Of a DNA stretch of 64,000 nt, positions 19,753-30,736 are shown piece by piece. The DNA lies in contig CAMJRX010000003.1 in NCBI GenBank assembly GCA_946408355.1, positions 23,370 to 87,369 of the forward strand, read 5' to 3'. The DNA is from an uncultured Selenomonadales bacterium (GTDB lineage: Bacteria > Bacillota > Negativicutes > Selenomonadales > Selenomonadaceae). Positions within the stretch are counted from its first letter, which is position 1. The number at the start of each line of letters is the position of its first letter. Both the position numbers and the translations under genes were made by a program. Below the pieces are notes generated by a model. It searched no databases, was not told the origin of the DNA, and was given only the letters and a program-made list of their open reading frames with translations.

Positions 19753-20447
19753 AAAACCGCGCTGATCATTGGATGTCAATTTCGGATATTATGTCCGGGC
19801 TCATGATTGTTTTTATGTTTATCGCCGTCGCATTCATGATGCAGGTATAAAATGAACAGCGGCAGAAAAACGAAATGATTTATAACTACGCCGTCATCAA
19901 ACACAAAATTTATTCGTCATTGCTTGAAGAATTTAAGAACGATTTGCCGAAATGGAATGCGGAACTTGACGAAAAAACTTTGACGGTAAGATTTAAAGAG
20001 CCGGACGTGTTATTCGGCGTTGGTTCAGATTTTTTGACTCAAAAATTTCAAGAAATATTGAATGATTTTCTTCCGCGATATATTGCAGTAATTTCTCAAG
20101 ACGAATACAAAGATTATATCGAAGAAATACAAATCGAAGGGCATACAGATCCGTTTTGGGCAGGAGCTGTGACACGTCAACAAGAATATCTTAACAATAT
20201 GGAACTTTCGCAATCGAGAACGCGAGCCGTTTTGGTTTACGCGATAAATATGCCCGCCTTACAAGAAAATCTGGAATGGATTATCCGCCGAATTACTGCC
20301 AACGGCTTATCCTCAAGTCAACCCGTGATTTTCGACGGAAAAATTGATGCAAAACTTTCAAGACGAGTGGATTTCAGAATCCGCACGAAAGCCGATGAAA
20401 AAATGAATGAACTTGCAGAAGGAATTACTCACAATGGAGAAAATTGA
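19749..20447 (+). pseudogene. zorB: ZorB-like MotB/OmpA-family protein; in-frame TAA at 19848
   Basis: MKNRADHWMSISDIMSGLMIVFMFIAVAFMMQV[TAA]NEQRQKNEMIYNY…; OmpA-like EIQIEGHTDPFWAG…LSQSRTRAVLVYA; TTG start overlaps the zorA stop. Confidence 0.8.
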
Positions 20448-21168
20448 CTTTTTAAACTGCGACGAATTCAAACTGATTAAAAAGCTCATGGGAATTTCTG
20501 ATAAAGACAAAACGAATTTCACCATAGATATACGTGCAGATGATCCGAATCTTGAAATATCGTCAGAGGGAATTACTTACAAAGGGAACAGAGTAATTTT
20601 GTATATTCGCGACCAAGTCCAATACGGCGATAAAATTAACGAGTATAAATTTCATGTAATTGATTGTGCAACGTTAAAAAATATGCGAAAACATAATCGT
20701 TACGGTAAATATGTTGTTTCGACTTCGACAACCGGAATATTCAAGGTGAATCGCATTATAAATAATCGTTCAGCAGAAAGTGAAGAAAAATTGCACGTTT
20801 GCAAGCATTGTTTGCGAAAATTGAATCAGCAAGGATATAATTTTATCTACGAGAATTTTTCTATCGAAGAATTTTTCAAGGTTATGAATGAAGATAACAG
20901 CATAAATTTTTTGTATTTGCCTGATGAAAATGATTTAACAGCTCCGACAAATATTTATCCAGATAATTGGAAAGAAATATCCCGCCGTTTGAAGGAAAAA
21001 TACAATTACACTTGCCAAGAATGTCACAGAAATTTTTCTAATTGTAAATCGCAGTTACAAGTTCACCATAAAAACGAACTTAAATGGGACTGTAGCGAAT
21101 CGAATTTGGAAGTTGTATGTATTGATTGCCATCAAGCAAAGCACAATCACAAAATAACGAGGAAGTGA
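20434..21168 (+). CDS. HNH-endonuclease domain protein, third gene of the Zorya-like locus
   Basis: C-terminal CQECHRNFSNCKSQLQVHHKNELKWDCSESNLEVVCIDCHQAKHNH; RBS AAGGAATT before ATG at 20434. Confidence 0.8.
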   Translation: MEKIDFLNCDEFKLIKKLMGISDKDKTNFTIDIRADDPNLEISSEGITYKGNRVILYIRDQVQYGDKINEYKFHVIDCATLKNMRKHNRYGKYVVSTSTTGIFKVNRIINNRSAESEEKLHVCKHCLRKLNQQGYNFIYENFSIEEFFKVMNEDNSINFLYLPDENDLTAPTNIYPDNWKEISRRLKEKYNYTCQECHRNFSNCKSQLQVHHKNELKWDCSESNLEVVCIDCHQAKHNHKITRK

Positions 21169-21172
21169 AACT

Positions 21173-21970
21173 ATGAAAATTGCATTGACGATTGCGGGTT
21201 CTGATTCTTCGGGCGGCGCGGGCATTCAAGCGGATTTGAAAACTTTTTTAGCTAATGGTGTTTACGGCATGAGCGCGATAACGGCTTTGACGGCGCAAAA
21301 TACTTGTGGCGTGCGTTCTGTGCTGAATTCTACACCGGAATTTTTATGCGACCAACTTGACGCGATTTTTGAGGACATTTTTCCCGACGCAGTTAAAATC
21401 GGAATGGTGTCTTCAGCAAAGTTGATTGAAATTATCGCGGCTAAGTTAAAATTCCGCAAAGCTAAAAATATCGTCGTTGACCCCGTAATGATTGCGACTT
21501 CTGGCGCGAAATTGATTGACGAAGACGCTGTTAAAACTCTCAAGAAAAAACTTTTTCCGCTCGCAAAAATTTTGACGCCGAACTTGCCCGAACTCGAAAA
21601 AATTTCCGACGAAAAAATTTCTTCGCCGCGTGATATGGAATTTGCCGCGCAGAAAATTTTTGAGCAATACGGCTGTGCAGTTTTGGCTAAAGGCGGACAT
21701 GGTAAAAACGACGCTAACGATTATCTCTTCGACGGCGCGGGCAAATGGTTTTACGGGCGGCGAATTGATACGCAAAACACACACGGCACGGGTTGTACGT
21801 TAAGTTCCGCGATTGCCGCCAATTTAGCCAAAGATTACGACTTGAAAAATTCTGTTGGGCGTGCGAAAAGTTATTTGACGGGCGCATTGTCGACGGGCTT
21901 AAATTTGGGCGCGGGCAGTGGACCTTTGAATCACGGCTTTAACCTGCGCGGCTCGGATTTTAATGATTAA
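21173..21970 (+). CDS. thiD: bifunctional hydroxymethylpyrimidine kinase/phosphomethylpyrimidine kinase
   Basis: MKIALTIAGSDSSGGAGIQADLKTFLANGVYGMSAITALTAQNT; THGTGCTLSSAIAANLA. Confidence 0.96.
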   Translation: MKIALTIAGSDSSGGAGIQADLKTFLANGVYGMSAITALTAQNTCGVRSVLNSTPEFLCDQLDAIFEDIFPDAVKIGMVSSAKLIEIIAAKLKFRKAKNIVVDPVMIATSGAKLIDEDAVKTLKKKLFPLAKILTPNLPELEKISDEKISSPRDMEFAAQKIFEQYGCAVLAKGGHGKNDANDYLFDGAGKWFYGRRIDTQNTHGTGCTLSSAIAANLAKDYDLKNSVGRAKSYLTGALSTGLNLGAGSGPLNHGFNLRGSDFND

Positions 21971-21983
21971 GGAGACGATTAAC

Positions 21984-23690
21984 TTGCCAAAGATAGCTTA
22001 TGTTCAAATGAAAGTTTCAGCGGGACACCCTGACGTTAACACGAAAAAAATTTTGCGATTTATTGACGAGGCACGAACTCAAGGTGCAGACGTTGTAATT
22101 TTCCCTGAATTAGCTGTATCTGGACAAATGCTAGGTGACACGGGTTTGGCAATACCTTTCGTGCGCGACTGTGAAAATTGCAGTGCAGAGATTATGGCGG
22201 CAAGTAAAAATATCACCGTTATTTTCGGCAGTATCATGGAGAGCCGTTCAGAACGATTCAAAGTGATTGAAACCGCCGCCAATAAAAGGTGGATTGATGA
22301 CCCTGTGGTTATAGATTTTTCCAAATTCCATGAGCAGTCACGTATCGTGTCGACTAGAGGTATATCAACGCCTTTTAAAATTACTTTCCAACGCAAAAAA
22401 TATCGCGGAGCATACATCTTTGACGCACGAGAAAATTTTGTCGACAGCAGAGGATTAGATTTCTGTATACGCTTTTCGTCCGAGCCGTTCAATATCAATA
22501 AAAAAATTTCTGGAGACAAAATTAACTGTCCGATGATTAAAGTCGGCGGTATTGGCATTCAAAACACGGGCAAGACGGTCTTTACTTTCGACGGGTCAAG
22601 CGCGGTTTTCAATTCACGCGGCGAAATTGTTCAACTTGCCGAGCCGTTTGAGGAAAGTTTGAATTTTATTGAGCTTGACGAGATTGACAAAATGACCGTG
22701 CTTGAATTGCCCGAAGTCAGCGAGGCGGAAAAAATTTATCGTGCAATAAGTTACGGCGTGAAAAGTTTCCTTGAGCAAATTGGCATGAAAAAAGTTGTTA
22801 TCGGCGTTTCGGGCGGGATTGATTCTGCTGTTGCCGCCGCGCTTTATACCAAAGTTCTTGGCGCGGAAAATATTGTTTTAGTCAATATGCCCAGCGTTTT
22901 TAATTCGGAGACGACAAAGGGACTTAGCGAGCAACTTGCCAAAAATTTGGGATGTAAATATTACGTCGTGCCGATTCAAGAATCGGTTGATTGGACGGTT
23001 AAGCAGTTGACGGAGCGCGGAATAGAAGTTTCGAGTTTTGTTAAGGAAAATATTCAGGCTCGCGACCGCAGTTCGAGGATATTGGCGGCGATAGCGGCGA
23101 GTTTGGGCGGCGGCTTTACTTGCAATGCTAATAAGGCAGAATCAACTGTTGGTTATGCGACTTTGTACGGTGACGAGGCTGGATTTTTATCTGCGTTGGC
23201 GGATTTATGGAAATATCAAGTCTATGATTTAGCTCGTTACATGAATGAGAAAATTTTTAAGCGTGAAGTTATTCCACAGGGCATAATCGACATTGTTCCT
23301 AGTGCAGAACTTTCGACCGCGCAAAATGTCGAAGAGGGTAAAGGCGACCCGCTTAAGTATCCGTATCATGATTATTTGTTCCGTGCCTTCGTTGAATATA
23401 ATCTGTCGCCTGAATCAATTCTTAGGTACTACAAAGACGGCGAACTTGAGAAAGAAATCGGTTGCGAGGCTAAGCTTGTCGAAAAATATTTCCCAACCGC
23501 GCAGGACTTCATCGCCGATTTGGAGCGTTGGTGGAAACAATTTACGGGTATGGGTGTCGCCAAAAGAATTCAATCGCCTCCAATTTTAGCCGTTACAGAT
23601 ATGCCTTTCGGAGCACGTGTAGAATCTCAAAATGGCGTACATTTTACGAAGAATTATTTAGAGCTTAGAGACAAATTGCTTGCTCGTTAA
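21984..23690 (+). CDS. nadE: NAD+ synthetase with N-terminal nitrilase-like domain
   Basis: VVIGVSGGIDSAVAAALY, SSRILAAIAASLGGGFTCNANKAE, FPELAVSG. Confidence 0.93.
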   Translation: MPKIAYVQMKVSAGHPDVNTKKILRFIDEARTQGADVVIFPELAVSGQMLGDTGLAIPFVRDCENCSAEIMAASKNITVIFGSIMESRSERFKVIETAANKRWIDDPVVIDFSKFHEQSRIVSTRGISTPFKITFQRKKYRGAYIFDARENFVDSRGLDFCIRFSSEPFNINKKISGDKINCPMIKVGGIGIQNTGKTVFTFDGSSAVFNSRGEIVQLAEPFEESLNFIELDEIDKMTVLELPEVSEAEKIYRAISYGVKSFLEQIGMKKVVIGVSGGIDSAVAAALYTKVLGAENIVLVNMPSVFNSETTKGLSEQLAKNLGCKYYVVPIQESVDWTVKQLTERGIEVSSFVKENIQARDRSSRILAAIAASLGGGFTCNANKAESTVGYATLYGDEAGFLSALADLWKYQVYDLARYMNEKIFKREVIPQGIIDIVPSAELSTAQNVEEGKGDPLKYPYHDYLFRAFVEYNLSPESILRYYKDGELEKEIGCEAKLVEKYFPTAQDFIADLERWWKQFTGMGVAKRIQSPPILAVTDMPFGARVESQNGVHFTKNYLELRDKLLAR

Positions 23691-23708
23691 TAAAAAATGG
23701 CAACGAAA

Positions 23709-23742
23709 AATCCCCCGCGTTTTGCAGGGGATTTTTTAATTT
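23709..23742. terminator. terminator hairpin between convergent nadE and leuD
   Basis: AAAAATCCCCCGCGTTTTGCAGGGGATTTTTTA. Confidence 0.75.
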
Positions 23743-23748
23743 ATGACT

Positions 23749-24243
23749 TTAATTTTTTGCTTTAATATAATTGATTAGTCCACCCGCGTTAGCAATTTCT
23801 TGTACGAAACCGGGCAGAGGGTGTGCGTGGAAAATATCTCCTGTCGTAAGATTTTCAATCGTGCCAGTGTCAGTGTCGATTTTTAAAACATCGTTAGCAG
23901 AAATTTTTTCCACAGCATCGCCAATCTCAAGGAGCGGCAAGCCGATATTTATTCCGTTGCGATAAAAAATTCTTGCGAAACTAGCCGCAATGATGCCTGG
24001 AACGCCCGATGCTTTGATTGCAATGGGAGCATGTTCGCGACTTGAGCCACAACCGAAATTTTTACCGCCAACCATAATGTCGCCAGCCTTAACGTTCGCG
24101 GCAAAAGTTTGGTCAATGTCAACCATGCAATGTTTAGCTAATTCGGCAGGGTCGAACGTGTTAAGATAGCGCGCAGGAATTATAACGTCGGTGTCAACAT
24201 TGTCGCCATAACGCCAGACTTTACCTTCAATTTTCATAGCCAA
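23749..24243 (-). CDS. leuD: 3-isopropylmalate dehydratase small subunit
   Basis: [42 protein letters not shown]. Confidence 0.96.
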   Translation of the reverse strand: MAMKIEGKVWRYGDNVDTDVIIPARYLNTFDPAELAKHCMVDIDQTFAANVKAGDIMVGGKNFGCGSSREHAPIAIKASGVPGIIAASFARIFYRNGINIGLPLLEIGDAVEKISANDVLKIDTDTGTIENLTTGDIFHAHPLPGFVQEIANAGGLINYIKAKN

Positions 24244-25498
24244 TCACCTCTTCGGGAGTAGCAATCTTGCCTAAGACAGCAGACGCTGCCGCAATAAAGG
24301 GGCTAGCTAGATAAACTTCGCTGTCAACGTGTCCCATGCGTCCTCTGAAGTTGCGATTAGTTGTTGAAACGCACCTTTCGCCCGCGCTCAAAATACCCAT
24401 ATAACCGCCAAGACACGGTCCACAAGTCGGACAACTTACGACACAACCCGCGTCGATAAAAATATCAATCCAATGGCAACGAATCGCCTCTTTATAAATC
24501 TCTTGACTACCAGGAATAATTATGCAACGAACGTCATCATGAACTTTACGCCCGCGCAGAATCCCCGCCGCAATGCCGAGATCTTCAAGGCGACCATTGG
24601 TGCAGGAGCCGATAACAACTTGATTAATTTTAATATCGCCAAGTTGGTCGACAGGCTTGACGTTATCGGGCAAATGCGGCAAGGCAACAACAGGTTTTAA
24701 TTCGCTTAAGTTAATTTCAACGGTCGAGCAATAATTAGCATCTTTGTCGGGGTTGAAGTGCTCAAAAGGTTTTTTCACGCGGCGCGCAACGTAGAGTTGA
24801 GCAACTTTATCAAAGGGGAAAAGAGCGGCTTTTGCGCCGGCTTCAATGGCCATATTGGAAATGGTCAAGCGGTCGGTCATAGAAAGTTGAGCGACAGCCT
24901 CGCCCGTGAATTCGAGAGCTTTATAAAGAGCACCGTCCACACCGATATTGCCAATCAACGTGAGGATAATGTCTTTACCGCAGATATTTTTAGGTTTCTT
25001 GCCTGTTAAGTGGACATTGATAGATTCGGGGACTTTAAACCACGCCTTACCAGTAGCAAGGCCGACAGCTAAATCGGTAGTGCCAACGCCGGTAGCAAAA
25101 GCATTGAGGGCACCATAAGTGCAAGTATGCGAATCAGCACCGATAATCAACATGCCAGGGGCAACAATGCCGAATTCTGGTAGGATAACGTGTTCAATGC
25201 CAACGCGGCCTTGTTCGTAGTAGTGAGTGATATTATTTTTACGGGCGAAGGAGCGCATAATTTGGGCGAGGTCAGCCGATTTAATATCCTTAGCAGGTTG
25301 AAAGTGGTCGGGAATCAAGGCAATTTTTTCTGCATTAAAAACAGGACGGCCGATTTTTTCAAACTCTTTAATAGCGGGCGGACCAGTAACATCATTAGCC
25401 ATAACTAAATCTAAGTCGCAAATGACGAGTTGGCCCGCCTCTACCGCCTCAAGTCCTGCATGGTGAGCGAGAATTTTTTCAGCAATAGTGAGTGGCAT
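24227..25498 (-). CDS. leuC: 3-isopropylmalate dehydratase large subunit
   Basis: [61 protein letters not shown]. Confidence 0.97.
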   Translation of the reverse strand: MPLTIAEKILAHHAGLEAVEAGQLVICDLDLVMANDVTGPPAIKEFEKIGRPVFNAEKIALIPDHFQPAKDIKSADLAQIMRSFARKNNITHYYEQGRVGIEHVILPEFGIVAPGMLIIGADSHTCTYGALNAFATGVGTTDLAVGLATGKAWFKVPESINVHLTGKKPKNICGKDIILTLIGNIGVDGALYKALEFTGEAVAQLSMTDRLTISNMAIEAGAKAALFPFDKVAQLYVARRVKKPFEHFNPDKDANYCSTVEINLSELKPVVALPHLPDNVKPVDQLGDIKINQVVIGSCTNGRLEDLGIAAGILRGRKVHDDVRCIIIPGSQEIYKEAIRCHWIDIFIDAGCVVSCPTCGPCLGGYMGILSAGERCVSTTNRNFRGRMGHVDSEVYLASPFIAAASAVLGKIATPEEVIGYEN

Positions 25499-25511
25499 GA
25501 GAAAAACCTCG

Positions 25512-27048
<1,537 letters not shown>

Positions 27049-27126
27049 GCTAGAAACCTCGAATATAATTATTGAGAAGGAATTCTATGTTAAGGGAAAA
27101 AATCCTGCAAAGGCAAAAAAAAAAAA

Positions 27127-27723
27127 TTAGGGCAAAAGACGCGAGGCGGCAAGGGAAATTTGTTGATAGATAACGTGCTTGGGACCGAAATTGCGAATGG
27201 CGACGTGGGATTTTCTAATAAGGCGTTTAGTGGATAATTGGGACTGAATACGGCGCAAGGCTTGAGGGTAAGAGAGGCGGTCGCGAGCCATAAGGCGTTG
27301 AATTTGTACGAAATAAGGAATGTAGACGCACCAAATTTGGTCGAAAAGAGATTGCCAACCGGCGTCGAAGAGGAGTGGAACTTCGAGTACGACGAAAGGA
27401 ACGGAATTATTTTGACAGTCGAGGAGGAAATTACGGGCTTTGTCAAGTAAAATGGGATGAGCGACGCTGTTAATCCAGAGTCGTTCATTTTTATTAGCGA
27501 AAATAATATCGGCGACTTTGCGGCGGTCGAGTTGAGCGTCTTGGGAGAGAATTTTTTCGCCGAAATGGTGCAGATAAAGATTGTAAAGGATATTGCCGGG
27601 TTCTAAAAGTTTATGAGTAACGGAGTCGATGTCTAAAGTTTTGGCGTTAAAAAATTTGCGAAGGAAAAAGGCGACGGAGGATTTACCAGAGGCAATAGAG
27701 CCGGTCAAAGCGAGAATAATCAT
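27127..27723 (-). CDS. coaE: dephospho-CoA kinase
   Basis: MIILALTGSIASGKSSVAFFLRKFF, VPLLFDAGWQSLFDQIWCVY. Confidence 0.95.
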   Translation of the reverse strand: MIILALTGSIASGKSSVAFFLRKFFNAKTLDIDSVTHKLLEPGNILYNLYLHHFGEKILSQDAQLDRRKVADIIFANKNERLWINSVAHPILLDKARNFLLDCQNNSVPFVVLEVPLLFDAGWQSLFDQIWCVYIPYFVQIQRLMARDRLSYPQALRRIQSQLSTKRLIRKSHVAIRNFGPKHVIYQQISLAASRLLP

Positions 27724-28172
27724 AGTCCGAATCTCCGCAAGATGTCTAATTGAGTTTGTTCCATGATAATGCGTTCGTCGTCGTAGAAGTGGTCGTAGCC
27801 TAGTAAATGCAAAAGCCCGTGAGTTTCTAAAAATAAAAGTTCGCGTTGCAAGGAATGATTATACGAGGTGGCCTGAACGGCGGCGTGGTCGTAAGAGATA
27901 ACAATTTGGCCTAAGATGACAGGCAGACCGTCAGGAGCGATAATATCGGATTCGGCGAAGGCGAAGGATAAAACGTCGGTAGGGGCGTCGATGTGGCGAT
28001 ATTGGCGGTTAAGGTCGTGAATAGTATTATCGTCGCAAATGGTAATGGAAACTTCGCAATCGTCCATGTCATAAAGTTCAGCGACGATATTGGCTAGGCG
28101 CACCATGTCATTTAGGATAGACACTGGCACGGGCAGCGTGGGCGGGTCGAGGTTAATTTGAGTGTCGAACAT
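27720..28172 (-). CDS. ybeY: endoribonuclease YbeY
   Basis: LNRQYRHIDAPTDVLSFAF; ETHGLLHLLGYDHFYDDE. Confidence 0.96.
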   Translation of the reverse strand: MFDTQINLDPPTLPVPVSILNDMVRLANIVAELYDMDDCEVSITICDDNTIHDLNRQYRHIDAPTDVLSFAFAESDIIAPDGLPVILGQIVISYDHAAVQATSYNHSLQRELLFLETHGLLHLLGYDHFYDDERIIMEQTQLDILRRFGL

Positions 28173-28197
28173 GAGAAAATCTCCTTTCAGTCGATTT

Positions 28198-28286
28198 TAG
28201 GTTAATAGGTTGTTAGGTTAAGAGGGAAATAGGTTAATAGGTTATTAGCACTAATTCCCTAATCCCCTAATTCCCTAATAACCTAA
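28198..28286. repeat. 8-bp periodic inverted repeat array, copy B
   Basis: Blocks AGGTTAAT AGGTTGTT AGGTTAAG AGGGAAAT … CTAATTCCCTAATCCCCTAATTCCCTAATAACCTAAGAATCG; overlaps the phoH stop codon. Confidence 0.8.
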
Positions 28287-28930
28287 GAATCGTAAGCAGA
28301 AATAATTTTGGCAACTAAATCGTGGCGGACAACATCGTTGGCGCTGAGGAAAGAAAAACCAATGCCGGAAATATCTTTAAGAACGTCTAAAGCGTGAGCA
28401 AGACCGCTCGTTCCTGGCAAGTCAATTTGAGTTAAATCGCCAGTAATAACCATGCGGGAATTGAAACCTAAACGAGTTAAAAACATTTTCATCTGCGCGG
28501 GCGTGGAATTTTGAGCCTCGTCGAGAATGATGAAGGCATCGTTTAAAGTACGGCCGCGCATGAAGGCAAGCGGGGCGATTTCAATTAAATTCTTAGCGCA
28601 AAGTTTATGGTAGCCGTCTTGGGACCAAATATCTTTCAAAGCGTCGACAAGAGGGCGAATATAGGGGTCCACTTTGTCGGAAATGTCGCCAGGCAAAAAT
28701 CCTAAACGTTCGCCAGCTTCGACGGCAGGGCGCGTTAAGATAATTTTACGAACTTTTTTGCCGCGAAGGAAAGCACAAGCCAAAGCAATGGCGAGAAAAG
28801 TTTTACCAGTACCAGCGGCTCCGACGCCGAAAGTAATAATATTTTTCTGCATAGTTTGAACGTAGGAGGCTTGGCCAGCGGTTTTTGGCGCAATATGCAC
28901 GCCACTTGAAGTTACGATTAAAGTATCCAT
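28283..28930 (-). CDS. phoH: PhoH-family ATPase
   Basis: TFGVGAAGTGKTFLAIALACAFLRGKKVRKIILTRPAVEAGERLGFLPGD; FIILDEAQNSTPAQMKMFLTRLG. Confidence 0.93.
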   Translation of the reverse strand: MDTLIVTSSGVHIAPKTAGQASYVQTMQKNIITFGVGAAGTGKTFLAIALACAFLRGKKVRKIILTRPAVEAGERLGFLPGDISDKVDPYIRPLVDALKDIWSQDGYHKLCAKNLIEIAPLAFMRGRTLNDAFIILDEAQNSTPAQMKMFLTRLGFNSRMVITGDLTQIDLPGTSGLAHALDVLKDISGIGFSFLSANDVVRHDLVAKIISAYDS

Positions 28931-28931
28931 A

Positions 28932-29231
28932 TCATTTTAAGACGGCAATAATAAGCCCGCCGACGGTAACCATAATAGCACCGACTCCGATTAAAGTTTG
29001 AACAAAATTATTGTGTAGCTGTTGCATAAATTCTTTCTGATTGTCATTAATTTTTTTGTCTAAGGCGTCAATTTTATCGTCAACTTTTTTATTGAGTTCG
29101 CGAATATCCTGCCGCTGTTGATTGGCTTCGTTTATCAGCGCATCAACCTTTGCCATAACGGTATCAATTCGGGCGTTCTGCGCGGCGATTTGCATTTGCA
29201 CTGCGTTGTTAATGTTTTCCTGCTCAGTCAT
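28932..29231 (-). CDS. small coiled-coil protein with C-terminal TM helix
   Basis: MTEQENINNAVQMQIAAQNARIDTVMAKVDALI…QTLIGVGAIMVTVGGLIIAVLK. Confidence 0.6.
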   Translation of the reverse strand: MTEQENINNAVQMQIAAQNARIDTVMAKVDALINEANQQRQDIRELNKKVDDKIDALDKKINDNQKEFMQQLHNNFVQTLIGVGAIMVTVGGLIIAVLK

Positions 29232-29343
29232 GACAATCACCCCTAACATTTATTCTACGCAAAAAAAAAGATTCCCCTACGCGGGGAAAAATTTTCTAAG
29301 CAAAAAAAAAGTTCCGCGCAATGGCGGATAAGGAAAGGATTTT

Positions 29344-29547
29344 TCAACTCCTTTCAAGTTGATTATAAGAAAGTCTTGGTTTATGAAGTAAAATTTTGTC
29401 CTCAAGGCGTTCGATACGCTTTTCTAATTTGTCAACGGTGTTAGCAATGCGCTCCAAACTCGGATTAATGCGGGTCAAGACGTAAAAGGCAACAGCCGTC
29501 GGGAACGCCACGTCAGAACACATTCGCACAAAAAATTCTTCCGACAT
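29344..29547 (-). CDS. YvrJ-like small membrane protein
   Basis: MSEEFFVRMCSDVAFPTAVAFYVLTRINPSLERIANTVDKLEKRIERLE. Confidence 0.6.
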   Translation of the reverse strand: MSEEFFVRMCSDVAFPTAVAFYVLTRINPSLERIANTVDKLEKRIERLEDKILLHKPRLSYNQLERS

Positions 29548-29610
29548 GTAAATCACTTCCCCATAATAAGTTACAAGCAAAAATCGTCTTCTTGAGAGAT
29601 TGCACTGGAT

Positions 29611-29710
29611 TTTTAGGTTATTAGGTTGTTAGGTTGTTAGGTTATTAGGGAATTAGGTTAATAGGTTAATATTACTAATTCCCTAATCCCCTAATCCCCT
29701 ATTAACCTAT
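29611..29710. repeat. 8-bp periodic inverted repeat array, copy C
   Basis: TTAGGTTA TTAGGTTG TTAGGTTG TTAGGTTA TTAGGGAA TTAGGTTA ATAGGTTA … TAATTCCC TAATCCCC TAATCCCC TATTAACC TATATC. Confidence 0.85.
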
Positions 29711-29947
29711 ATCGAGCTTGGTAGTAGTCTGATTAACCAGACGCGCATTCTTGAGGCCTTTGGAATTAGCACCGGTTTTGTCGCCGAGCAAAATATTATG
29801 CTCCTTGACGTAAGAGCCGATTTGAGCCGCCGTCGCACCTAAATTAATGCTGGTTTTTGGCTCATCGATAGAAACGGTGCGCGTGTCCCCGTCGCTGAAA
29901 GAAAATTCCAGTTGCAGCGCGCTGGTGCTTTTTACAGTGTCAGCCAT
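29702..29947 (-). CDS. DUF2922-like small protein
   Basis: LQLEFSFSDGDTRTVSIDEPKTSINLGATAAQIGSYVKEHNILL. Confidence 0.6.
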   Translation of the reverse strand: MADTVKSTSALQLEFSFSDGDTRTVSIDEPKTSINLGATAAQIGSYVKEHNILLGDKTGANSKGLKNARLVNQTTTKLDIG

Positions 29948-29950
29948 TTT

Positions 29951-30439
29951 TTATCCCTCCTCAAAGGTGCTAATTTCGTGCACAGCGGCGGCAAAATTAT
30001 CCGTTTGAGCCGCGTAAACGACGATGAGCATGTCCTCTTCGGGCGCAGTTTGCATTTGGAACGTATAAACAGTTTCGCCGTCCACGACTGCGCTTGTCGG
30101 GTTTGTTAGTATTTCAGCCGGCGAACCATTGGGCGGAGCAGATACACCCTTAAGTTCACCGTCGCCGTTGTAGGCAACTTTAAGGGTGTTGTCGCCCATA
30201 ATAGCTTGTTTGGTGGCAATAGTTGGAACGGCCTTTTTTACAACGCCTTGTTCGAGGTCGCAGTTAGTTTTGTCAATGCGAATAGTTTCTTGGTAAGAGT
30301 GCTTCTGCGCGGCAGTAATCATTTGTCCGAGCGCGGCAAGTTCTTCGTTTGTGCTCTTGGGGTTTACGCACGTCATCGCTTTTTGCACACTTTTTCCAAA
30401 CCCATCAGTAGAGTTAATAATAATGGAAGTGCTAGCCAT
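29951..30439 (-). CDS. small protein of the DUF2922/DUF1659 cassette, 162 aa
   Basis: Tightly packed between neighbours; DGFGKSVQKAMTCVNPKSTNEELAALGQMI is DUF1659-like. Confidence 0.55.
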   Translation of the reverse strand: MASTSIIINSTDGFGKSVQKAMTCVNPKSTNEELAALGQMITAAQKHSYQETIRIDKTNCDLEQGVVKKAVPTIATKQAIMGDNTLKVAYNGDGELKGVSAPPNGSPAEILTNPTSAVVDGETVYTFQMQTAPEEDMLIVVYAAQTDNFAAAVHEISTFEEG

Positions 30440-30442
30440 TGA

Positions 30443-30736
30443 TTAACCCTCCTCTCCGATGTCGAGTTCGATAATTTCCTTTTCGACAATGGTAACAGAA
30501 TTAATATGATTGAACGCGCCAATGGATTCAGCGGCGTCGTAATCATCTGCGCGGAACATGGCAGAAAGTCCCTCGTCGGTGCCGGCAGCCAGAGACGCAT
30601 TAATCGCCTTGACGCCAGAGCGGATTGCCTCTTTACCTGAGGCAATGGAATCGGCTACGTTGTTAATGGTGTATTGGCGAGTGAAATCTGTATTAGCATA
30701 GCCCAAATCGAGCTTAATATTATTGGCCATCGTCAA
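30443..30736 (-). CDS. hypothetical protein of the same cassette
   Basis: NIKLDLGYANTDFTRQYTINNVADSIASGKEAIRSGVKAINASL; overlaps the upstream gene start region. Confidence 0.5.
   Translation of the reverse strand: MTMANNIKLDLGYANTDFTRQYTINNVADSIASGKEAIRSGVKAINASLAAGTDEGLSAMFRADDYDAAESIGAFNHINSVTIVEKEIIELDIGEEG

Noticed and set aside
18415-20447. Whole-genome TAA/TAG recoding to Gln
   Set aside because: Housekeeping genes such as recA, thrS and pheT terminate normally at TAA/TAG, so any recoding would have to be local or historical.
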